Shown here: positions 1 through 5,185 of the stretch, piece after piece
Layout of the letters: every line of letters starts with the position of its first letter
Numbering within the stretch: position 1 is the first letter of the stretch
NCBI GenBank assembly: GCA_030689845.1
Contig: JAUYHV010000291.1
Span: 1-5,185, forward strand
DNA: 5,185 nt
DNA from: Dehalococcoidia bacterium
Lineage (GTDB): Bacteria > Chloroflexota > Dehalococcoidia > JACQUA01
Direction: 5' to 3'
Notes under the pieces: model-generated
The model's input: only the letters and a program-made list of their open reading frames with translations
Database searches by the model: none
Told to the model about the DNA's origin: nothing
Made by a program: the position numbers and the translations under genes

Positions 1-1641
1 GAAGTAACGCCAGAAAACCCGTACCAGTGGTTTAGCATAATTTACCCTACTAATAAAAAGGGCCGGCAGAAAATAGAAGCCCTACTACTTAATAAAGGGA
101 CGTTAAATCCTCCGGTTACCTATGCTATCCTCGATTACATACTTGCGCCACAGGCTGGTAAATCAACATCCATCTGCAAAACGATAGTCATCGAACAGAG
201 GTACCGGGATAAGGACCACACTAAAGCACTGTCTTCCTATTACGCCAAGTCATTTCGGCAAGTCGAAACTGAGTGTACCAGGTTACACTTTTTCGCCCGG
301 CGTTTACCATCGGATTATCTTTATACAAAAAGCACGCGAGAGCTTGAACGTTCATATTTGGGGTTTTGCGTATTACGTCCATTTACTCGTAGAAGAATAG
401 GTAGAACAGTACTCAAAAGACTTAGGTATCAGCCTGTGTTAGAGTTTCCTACCTGCCAAGGTATTTTTGAAGTTAACTTGGCAGGACACAAACTCAGTGT
501 TGAAGGGTCAGCCTTCATAGAACAGGATACGATGGTAGCCGCATGTGCCTCATCTGCTATATGGGTGAGCACTACTATTATGGGAACACGATTCGGGCTG
601 CAGCAACGTTCTACATCTGAAATAACGCAACTGGCCACACAATATCTGATTGGAAATCGCCCAATGCCTTCAGAGGGTCTAGTCGCCGAGCAGATGCTTC
701 ACTGCCTGCGCGCTATGGACTATGACCCATTACTAATAGGTGTTTACAGTCAAAAACAAGCAAAACACGATATATACAGCTATATAGAGTCTGAAATACC
801 TCCTATTTTGCTATGCAATTTTGTGGCCGGTGAAGGCCACGCTATTGTCGGTGTAGGACACGGTTATGATCTGCCAATTAGTAGTCCATTCAAAACAAAG
901 GTCTCATGGCCTGGTGAGCATTCAATTAAATTTGCAAGAAGTTCAGAATGGGTACCCAGTATATTAGTCAATGATGACCAGCGTGGGCCTTACCGGAAAC
1001 TGACCTTCATTGATAGTCAAACATTGGCAACAAGGATTAAGGCATTAAACTCCAATGTGACCATGGCTGACTTGGAAGAATGGAAATGCCCCATTACAAT
1101 TGATATCAACATGCCTTTTTCGAATTATAGCGGCGGCGAGGAGATTGCCAACATTTGGGGGATAATTATCCCTTTACCGCAAAATGTTCTCCTTACTGCC
1201 GACCAAGCGGAAAGCAAAAGCGCGCGTGTCATTCGATGGTGGCACTTGCGGAATGAAGTACCCTTGTCAGAAGACTTGGTACTTCGTACCTATCTTGTGC
1301 TATCAAACGAATACAAGGAGAGAGCAAAGAGTAGCGGGATGGATCCCTTTGTTAAAGCGCTCATAGCGGGAAAGCCGATGCCTCGCTGGATATGGGTTAC
1401 CGAGATAAGTTCCGTGAACTCTTATAATTCGTCTAATCCTGAAGACTGGCTCATAAATGGTCAAGTCATAATAGATGCGACCAGTAACGCTTTTACGCCT
1501 GATTTTCTCTTGTTCCACCACATCGTAGACAGCCAAGCGGTTTTAATTACAATGAGACCTGAGCATAAAGATGCAGAGCAAGCGTTCTCACAGTACTGGG
1601 TCAGCAGTAAAGACTCCAAATACGCTGGGTGGATTCGTTAG
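1..1641 (+). CDS. Uncharacterised papain/C39-like cysteine peptidase-fold protein, 5' end missing
   Basis: The frame is open from base 1 to the TAG at 1639-1641, giving 546 residues. No ATG, GTG or TTG occurs in frame before the TTG at 358. The protein-like sequence upstream of 358 (for example CTRLHFF, residues 92-98) continues smoothly, so the true start lies left of the window and 358 is an artefact. Residues 174-186 (EQDTMVAACASSA) place a Gln (175) seven residues before a Cys (182), as in papain-like peptidases. GEGHAIVGVGH follows (His280, His287), then an acidic VNDDQRGPY segment (residues 323-331). This Gln-Cys-His-Asp/Asn order fits a papain/C39-like catalytic core. No signal peptide can be judged and no obvious membrane segment is seen. 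The roughly 170 residues before the Cys and 200 after the acidic segment match nothing I can name. Substrate and role are unknown. GC is visibly lower than in the other genes, which suggests transfer. It could also be an inactive or transglutaminase-like relative. Confidence 0.5.
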   Translation, partial: EVTPENPYQWFSIIYPTNKKGRQKIEALLLNKGTLNPPVTYAILDYILAPQAGKSTSICKTIVIEQRYRDKDHTKALSSYYAKSFRQVETECTRLHFFARRLPSDYLYTKSTRELERSYLGFCVLRPFTRRRIGRTVLKRLRYQPVLEFPTCQGIFEVNLAGHKLSVEGSAFIEQDTMVAACASSAIWVSTTIMGTRFGLQQRSTSEITQLATQYLIGNRPMPSEGLVAEQMLHCLRAMDYDPLLIGVYSQKQAKHDIYSYIESEIPPILLCNFVAGEGHAIVGVGHGYDLPISSPFKTKVSWPGEHSIKFARSSEWVPSILVNDDQRGPYRKLTFIDSQTLATRIKALNSNVTMADLEEWKCPITIDINMPFSNYSGGEEIANIWGIIIPLPQNVLLTADQAESKSARVIRWWHLRNEVPLSEDLVLRTYLVLSNEYKERAKSSGMDPFVKALIAGKPMPRWIWVTEISSVNSYNSSNPEDWLINGQVIIDATSNAFTPDFLLFHHIVDSQAVLITMRPEHKDAEQAFSQYWVSSKDSKYAGWIR

Positions 1642-1701
1642 TTTGGGCTGAGTTGATAATAAAAGTTAAATTTTAATCCTAGCGGAGCAAGAAAGACCAG
1701 T
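1642..1701 (+). promoter_or_regulatory. AT-rich leader of the barrel-prenyltransferase gene, possible weak promoter
   Basis: This 60-base gap is AT-rich. TTGGGC (1643-1648) and TTAAAT (1666-1671) are 17 bases apart and could act as a weak -35/-10 pair; GATAAT (1655-1660) is another possible -10. The best ribosome-site match, GGAG at 1684-1687, sits 14 bases from the ATG, which is unusually far; the nearer AAGAAAG stretch is only a weak match. No G/C-rich hairpin followed by T's is visible, so I cannot point to a terminator for the preceding gene. The promoter call is a guess from weak matches. Confidence 0.2.
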
Positions 1702-3234
1702 ATGAGCCATTCAAGGGAAGAAGTTCTACACGACCTGGAACGTACGGATGTAGGTGTCGTTTCCACTTCCGCAGGGGAAAAGCTGCGCTCCCGCATGATG
1801 CACATCGCCGTTGACAGGGACTTCAATTTCTACGTTGCCTCCATGAAAGGGGACCCCAAGACTCTCCAGATGACCCGGCAGCCGTCCATCTCTATCCTGG
1901 TTTCTCCCCGGAACGAGGATATCAACACCAGCAGGGAGATAGAAATCACAGGCGCCACGTCCTTCATAACGGACCCCGATGAAAAAAGAAAAGCCCTTGA
2001 GATAACAGCCGTGAAGTCCCCCGTGGTCAAATACATGAAGGAGACCGGCAACGAGGGGATGCTGGACTATATCAAAATAAGCCCTGAGACCATTAAATAC
2101 CGGATTTTCGGTGAAATCGTACAGGGGATTCCCCCCACCGTTCTTGAATTTCCAGGTAATGTCTCCAGGGTCAGCGACTGGAGCCGCCTCAAGATGAAAC
2201 TTCACAGTTGGTGGATGGAACTGCGTCCTTCTTTTTTAACTGCCAGCATCGTGCCGGTCCTTTTGGGCAGCGCCGTGGCCTGGTCCGTTATCGGAAGTTT
2301 TAACTTCGGTTACTTCCTGCTGGCCCTCCTCGCGGGGATCCTCATGCAGGCAGGCACCAATATAATCAACGATTATTTCGATCACAGCAGTGGAAACGAT
2401 GAAGCCAACGTAGAGTTCGTCCGGCCTTTCAGCGGTGGAAGCCGCCTTATTCAACTCGGACTTATGTCTCCCCTCGAGGTGCTGGCTGAAGCCCTGATTT
2501 GTTTTGTCCTGGCAACCGCCATCGGCCTGTTCCTCGCCTGGACACGCGGCCCCTTCCTACTCATCCTGGGAGCAATCGCCATCCTTTCCGGGTTTTTCTA
2601 TTCCGGCAAACCCTTCAACTGGTCCAGCCGGGGACTCGGCGAACTTATAGTGGGACTGAACTTCGGCCCTTTAATGGCCCTCGGCGCTTATTACGTGCAG
2701 ACCCAGTCCCTGAGCTGGCTGCCCGTACTGGCATCCCTTCCCGTTGCCTTCTTAATATCTGCCGTGCTGTATATCAACGAGTTCCCGGACTTCAATGCAG
2801 ATAATAAAGTCGGCAGGAAGACATGGGTTGTACGCCTGGGAAAACAAAAAGCGGTCACAGGTTTCGGCGTCCTGCTGACAGGAGCTTATGTCGTCCTCGT
2901 TGGAGGAATAATTACAGGGCAGATGCCTGCCGTCACGGCCATTGCCCTGGTTACGCTTCCCCTCGCCGTAAAGGCTTTACTCCATGCCTGGAAGCATTAT
3001 GATAGTTCCTTCGACCTGGCGCCGGCCAACGGCCTCATGGTAACCAGCCATCTCGCCACCGGTCTTTTCCTCACCCTGGCTTATCTATGGCAGAGTATCG
3101 GTTCAAAGGGATGGGTATACATGTCCCTGGCAGCCCTGGGATGCCTGGCTTTTATTCTCTATATGTACTGGTATATTGAAAGACAAAAACGCGTATTCCA
3201 CGGGCTGAAGCAAGCGGTATCGGGCGGTAACTGA
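1702..3234 (+). CDS. PNPOx-like split-barrel domain fused to UbiA/MenA-type membrane prenyltransferase
   Basis: This 510-residue protein joins two domains. Residues 1-145 resemble the pyridoxamine 5'-phosphate oxidase-like (FMN-binding split barrel) family, with a GVVST strand, a RSRMMHIAV segment (29-37) and a FGEIV end strand (136-140). Residues 165-495 are a UbiA-superfamily prenyltransferase with about nine membrane helices. Its first Asp motif is NDYFDHSSGND (223-233), followed by RPFSGGSR (241-248); the second is NEFPDFNADNKVGRKT (359-374), with Asp363 and Asp366. These Asp clusters bind Mg-diphosphate of the prenyl donor in this family. MenA prenylates 1,4-dihydroxy-2-naphthoate to make menaquinone, and that is the nearest named role, but no men gene is nearby and other aromatic acceptors are possible. 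A single MenA or UbiA is usually about 290-310 residues; the extra length is the barrel. ATG 1702 is the first possible start after the in-frame stop at 1660-1662, and it keeps the whole barrel. Fusion architecture is clear; the acceptor is not. Confidence 0.8.
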   Translation: MSHSREEVLHDLERTDVGVVSTSAGEKLRSRMMHIAVDRDFNFYVASMKGDPKTLQMTRQPSISILVSPRNEDINTSREIEITGATSFITDPDEKRKALEITAVKSPVVKYMKETGNEGMLDYIKISPETIKYRIFGEIVQGIPPTVLEFPGNVSRVSDWSRLKMKLHSWWMELRPSFLTASIVPVLLGSAVAWSVIGSFNFGYFLLALLAGILMQAGTNIINDYFDHSSGNDEANVEFVRPFSGGSRLIQLGLMSPLEVLAEALICFVLATAIGLFLAWTRGPFLLILGAIAILSGFFYSGKPFNWSSRGLGELIVGLNFGPLMALGAYYVQTQSLSWLPVLASLPVAFLISAVLYINEFPDFNADNKVGRKTWVVRLGKQKAVTGFGVLLTGAYVVLVGGIITGQMPAVTAIALVTLPLAVKALLHAWKHYDSSFDLAPANGLMVTSHLATGLFLTLAYLWQSIGSKGWVYMSLAALGCLAFILYMYWYIERQKRVFHGLKQAVSGGN

Positions 3235-3235
3235 C

Positions 3236-3254
3236 CCCCTTAACGTTTTAGGGG
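3236..3254. terminator. Weak hairpin between convergent genes
   Basis: CCCCT (3236-3240) pairs with AGGGG (3250-3254). Inside it, AA pairs with TT after one T-T mismatch, leaving a three-base loop. It begins two bases after the TGA of the prenyltransferase gene and lies 17 bases past the TAA of the synthase gene, so it could serve both. Neither side has a convincing run of T's directly after the stem, so it is at best a weak intrinsic terminator. Confidence 0.3.
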
Positions 3255-3270
3255 CCGGGATGAAAGAGTT

Positions 3271-4506
3271 TTAAGACGGTACCAGCGTCAAAAGCTGCCT
3301 GGCAATGTCTGGATACTTGGCGATAAACAACAGTTCGTCTTCCACCAGGGGTTTTTGGCATTCCACGTTGGCATATCTGGCCAGTTCCAAGACCTGCCTG
3401 GCTTCTTCTTCATTGGAAAACGAGACGGCCATTTCTCCCATAATATGTCTGAATCCGGATATTCCGCTGTATTCACCCGAGCATATCTTCCTTCCCGTCT
3501 CCACCATTTCAGCCTCCCCCCGTCCCAGTTCGGAGTACTCGTAGAGTTCGTAGTTTTCGGGGTCTTTTAATACTCCGTCGGCGTGGATGCCTGAGGCATG
3601 GGCAAAGGCATTTGCTCCCACTCCAGGTTGGTTTATCGGAATCGGGACCTTGAAGGAATAGCTGGCATATTTGGCTATTTTCCAGGCTTTTGACAGGTCG
3701 ACAGGCTTCCCGAGTTCATAACGTCCGGCGAAACCTTTTGACTTGGTAATCGCCAATATCACCGCTACCAGGTCGGCATTCCCCGCCCTTTCCCCTATGC
3801 CGTTTACAGTGGTGTTAATATAGGCATCCTGACCGCCATCCAGCGCCCCCTTGGCTCCTGCCAGGGAATTTGCTACCGCCATCCCCAGGTCGCCGTGGCA
3901 GTGAATCTCTATGGGTATACCCACATTTTCCGCGATGGTCTTGATAGCATCATATATTGTAAAGGGGTTATCATATCCCAGGGTATCGCAGTAGCGGAAC
4001 CTGTCAGCGCCGTGGTCCTTGGCCGCTTTAGCGAATTTCATCAAATATTCCACATCAGTTCGCGATGCGTCTTCCGCATTTATACCGATGCTCTCGACGG
4101 GATAGCTTTTGGCTGCCTCCAGCGATTCGACCATCATATTAATAATGTCTTTTTTATTTTTCTTGCCCAGGAATTTACCGTTTATCATCTGGTCCGACGT
4201 AGAGATGGACAGGTTAAGGTGGCGAATGTCTGGAACCATCTTAAAAGTTGTTTCCACGTCTTCAGCAGTGGCCCGTATCCAGCCACCCAGTTTAATGGGT
4301 TTTAAAACTCCCATCTCCGCAAGGCGTATATTAGCCTGAAGATAATTCGATTCGTGTTTCGTCGTCGGAAAACCGAACTCACTCTGGAACACTCCCATCT
4401 CGTTCAAATACAGGTTCAACATGGTTTTTTCCAGTTTGGACAAACCGAGCTGGGCTGTCTGAACACCATCCCTGTTGGTTACGTCGAGTAAATATATTTT
4501 GGGCAA
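3271..4506 (-). CDS. Homocitrate synthase / Re-citrate synthase-like DRE-TIM metallolyase
   Basis: This 411-residue soluble enzyme belongs to the isopropylmalate/homocitrate/Re-citrate synthase family, which condenses acetyl-CoA with a 2-oxo acid through a divalent metal in a TIM barrel. Visible signatures are LLDVTNRDGVQ (6-16) with metal-ligand Asp8 and catalytic Arg12, then Lys27 at the family spacing. The metal-binding HCHGDLG (202-208) gives His202 and His204, NGIGERAGN (235-243) follows, and HASGIHADG lies at 303-311. The C-terminus ends near residue 411 and lacks the roughly 120-residue leucine-binding regulatory domain of true LeuA, which argues against ordinary isopropylmalate synthase. 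Homocitrate synthase (NifV type, for FeMo-cofactor or lysine) and Re-citrate synthase (the anaerobe route from oxaloacetate to citrate) are both possible; I cannot separate them by eye. The start is TTG at 4506-4504, chosen because GAGGAG lies seven bases upstream and the DVTNRDG motif sits at the normal distance from the N-terminus. The neighbouring genes are not nif, lysine or leucine genes. Confidence 0.8.
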   Translation of the reverse strand: MPKIYLLDVTNRDGVQTAQLGLSKLEKTMLNLYLNEMGVFQSEFGFPTTKHESNYLQANIRLAEMGVLKPIKLGGWIRATAEDVETTFKMVPDIRHLNLSISTSDQMINGKFLGKKNKKDIINMMVESLEAAKSYPVESIGINAEDASRTDVEYLMKFAKAAKDHGADRFRYCDTLGYDNPFTIYDAIKTIAENVGIPIEIHCHGDLGMAVANSLAGAKGALDGGQDAYINTTVNGIGERAGNADLVAVILAITKSKGFAGRYELGKPVDLSKAWKIAKYASYSFKVPIPINQPGVGANAFAHASGIHADGVLKDPENYELYEYSELGRGEAEMVETGRKICSGEYSGISGFRHIMGEMAVSFSNEEEARQVLELARYANVECQKPLVEDELLFIAKYPDIARQLLTLVPS

Positions 4507-4513
4507 CTTATTT

Positions 4514-4519
4514 CTCCTC
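4514..4519 (-). promoter_or_regulatory. Strong ribosome binding site fixing a TTG start
   Basis: Read on the minus strand, GAGGAG is followed by seven bases (AAATAAG) and then TTG. This near-consensus anti-16S match at ideal spacing supports the TTG start of the synthase. An ATG 23 bases further upstream is out of frame and stops after six codons. Confidence 0.8.
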
Positions 4520-4590
4520 GTAGAGCATTTTTATGAATAACAGTCCCGTTGGGGTAATGATTAATTAACGTGGCTCACCGGGGTATTAAA

Positions 4591-4599
4591 AGTATATCA
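4591..4599 (-). promoter_or_regulatory. Probable extended -10 promoter of the synthase gene
   Basis: On the minus strand this reads TGATATACT: a TG one base before TATACT, which differs from the TATAAT consensus at one base. An extended -10 can work without a good -35, and none is evident here; the -35 position would fall at the T-rich foot of the upstream terminator. Transcription would start near 4584, leaving an untranslated leader of about 78 bases in which I see no recognisable riboswitch. Sequence match only. Confidence 0.5.
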
Positions 4600-4603
4600 C
4601 CAT

Positions 4604-4653
4604 TAAAATAAAAACGGAATTCCGGAGTCTTTGAACATCCCCGGCAATTCTGT
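4604..4653 (-). terminator. Rho-independent terminator of the molybdopterin oxidoreductase gene
   Basis: On the minus strand, GAATTGCCGG (4650-4641) pairs with CCGGAATTC (4625-4617), with one bulged G and a loop of 15 bases. After one C-A mismatch the stem resumes with AAC/GTT. The 3' side runs straight into TTTTTATTTTAA. It starts about 32 bases after the TGA at 4685, as expected for the end of that transcript. The mirrored plus-strand T run has no gene to serve. Confidence 0.75.
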
Positions 4654-4684
4654 TTTTTCGCCAAGCTTGATTATATCAACAAAA

Positions 4685-5185
4685 TCACTCCACCTTGTAG
4701 ACCTTGCACAGCAAAGCCCGCAGACTGGTGGAACCGATGGCGGGATCGAAAGGAGGATCGTTGGCCGTGATCACATTGGCATTACTGAGCATAAACCCGT
4801 GTTGGGGGGCCGGCATCTCCGGGTACCACCAGGAAGCCTGGACTATAACCACCCTCGGATCGAGGCCCTTGAACAATTGAGCTTTTTGTTTTATTTTTCC
4901 CCGCGGTGTCTCAATCCAGGTCCAGTCCCCATCCTGTATGCCCAGGCCTTCAGCGGTATCCGGGTGAATCTGCACCAGCGGATACGGCTGAAGCTGCCTC
5001 AGCCAGGGTATTTGGCGGTACTGGCTGTGGAAATAATAGGGCAGACGCCCCCCGGTTGACAGGATTAACGGGTATTCCTGAGCCAGTTCCGGCGTTGAGT
5101 AAGGACTTTCATTAGGTTCAACAAAATAAGGCAAAGGGTCATAGCCCTGGGATTCCAGGATGGTCGAATAAAGCTCAACTTTGCC
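4685..5185 (-). CDS. Molybdopterin oxidoreductase (DMSO reductase family), C-terminal part only
   Basis: The frame is open to the right window edge and gives 166 residues ending at the TGA at 4687-4685. The gene is therefore cut at its 5' end; the TTG at 5134 is an internal Leu codon (DPLPYF), not a start. Residues 1-18 (GKVELYS to YDPLP) and 39-60 (PLILSTGGR to HSQYRQIP) are typical of the approach to, and start of, the molybdopterin-dinucleotide binding barrel. LVQIHPDTAEGLGIQDGDW (70-88), IETPRGKIKQKA (91-102), SWWYPE (118-123) and SNANVIT (134-140) continue it. In full, such enzymes are usually 650-800 residues and bind Mo or W as bis-MGD plus often a 4Fe-4S cluster; those parts lie outside the window. 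Substrate cannot be told from this end: formate dehydrogenase-like, polysulfide/thiosulfate reductase-like and acetylene hydratase-like members share these features. The family assignment is secure. Confidence 0.9.
   Translation of the reverse strand, partial: GKVELYSTILESQGYDPLPYFVEPNESPYSTPELAQEYPLILSTGGRLPYYFHSQYRQIPWLRQLQPYPLVQIHPDTAEGLGIQDGDWTWIETPRGKIKQKAQLFKGLDPRVVIVQASWWYPEMPAPQHGFMLSNANVITANDPPFDPAIGSTSLRALLCKVYKVE

Noticed and set aside
358..1641. A complete 427-residue gene starting at TTG 358
   Set aside because: The same frame is open to base 1 with protein-like sequence and no start codon before 358, and there is no ribosome site ahead of 358; the gene is 5'-truncated by the window.
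1661..1677. AT-only inverted repeat around TTAAATTTTAA as a terminator of the first gene
   Set aside because: It has no G/C stem, so the hairpin would be unstable, and such symmetry is expected by chance in AT-rich sequence.
1726..2205. A 159-residue minus-strand open frame
   Set aside because: It lies wholly antisense to the barrel domain of the prenyltransferase fusion, whose family signatures are clear, and its translation has no recognisable motif.
2499..2804. A 101-residue plus-strand open frame in another frame
   Set aside because: It is contained within the membrane part of the prenyltransferase and is Arg/Pro-rich in the manner of an out-of-frame reading.
3895..4305. A 136-residue plus-strand open frame
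   Set aside because: It is antisense to the synthase, has no ribosome site, and its translation is a shadow of conserved synthase codons.
4507..4584. A riboswitch or T-box in the leader of the synthase gene
   Set aside because: The leader is only about 78 bases, shows no T-box, leucine-attenuator or riboswitch core, and only short chance pairings such as CCCAACGGG.
4631..5059. A 142-residue plus-strand open frame
   Set aside because: It is antisense to the molybdopterin-binding domain and begins inside the terminator loop.
4685..5134. A molybdoenzyme fragment starting at TTG 5134
   Set aside because: The frame continues to the window edge with conserved family sequence (GKVELYS to DPLP); the TTG codes an internal Leu.

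Overview
The window looks like chromosomal DNA of an anaerobic, Gram-positive-type bacterium, most plausibly a clostridial relative of the Peptococcaceae/Desulfotomaculum-Pelotomaculum group. This is inferred from protein style rather than a database match. The supports are an Re-citrate/homocitrate synthase-type enzyme, a DMSO-reductase-family molybdoenzyme, a membrane prenyltransferase fused to a flavin-type barrel, a TTG start behind a strong GAGGAG ribosome site, and mid-range GC in three of the four genes.

Layout: positions 1-1641 (+) hold the 3' part of a long uncharacterised gene. Its frame is open from base 1, and its product carries papain/C39-like cysteine peptidase signatures. It is more AT-rich than the rest of the window and looks like accessory or transferred DNA. 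After a 60-base AT-rich gap, positions 1702-3234 (+) encode a 510-residue fusion of a PNPOx-like split-barrel domain and a UbiA/MenA-type integral membrane prenyltransferase. A short 36-base gap with a weak hairpin separates it from a convergent gene at 3271-4506 (-), a 411-residue DRE-TIM metallolyase of the homocitrate/isopropylmalate/Re-citrate synthase group. Upstream of that gene, 4507-4684 holds its ribosome site, a probable extended -10 promoter, and the terminator of the next gene. That next gene, 4685-5185 (-), is the C-terminal end of a molybdopterin oxidoreductase and runs off the window.

The four genes do not form one operon. The two plus-strand genes differ in composition and probably in origin. 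The two minus-strand genes point the same way but are separated by a terminator-promoter pair. Three of them fit anaerobic core metabolism: quinone or other prenyl-lipid synthesis, citrate or homocitrate formation, and a Mo/W redox enzyme. I see no tRNA, rRNA, CRISPR array, insertion sequence or long repeat. The items most worth a second look are the uncharacterised cysteine-peptidase-like protein, the barrel-prenyltransferase fusion, and the substrate identity of the synthase.
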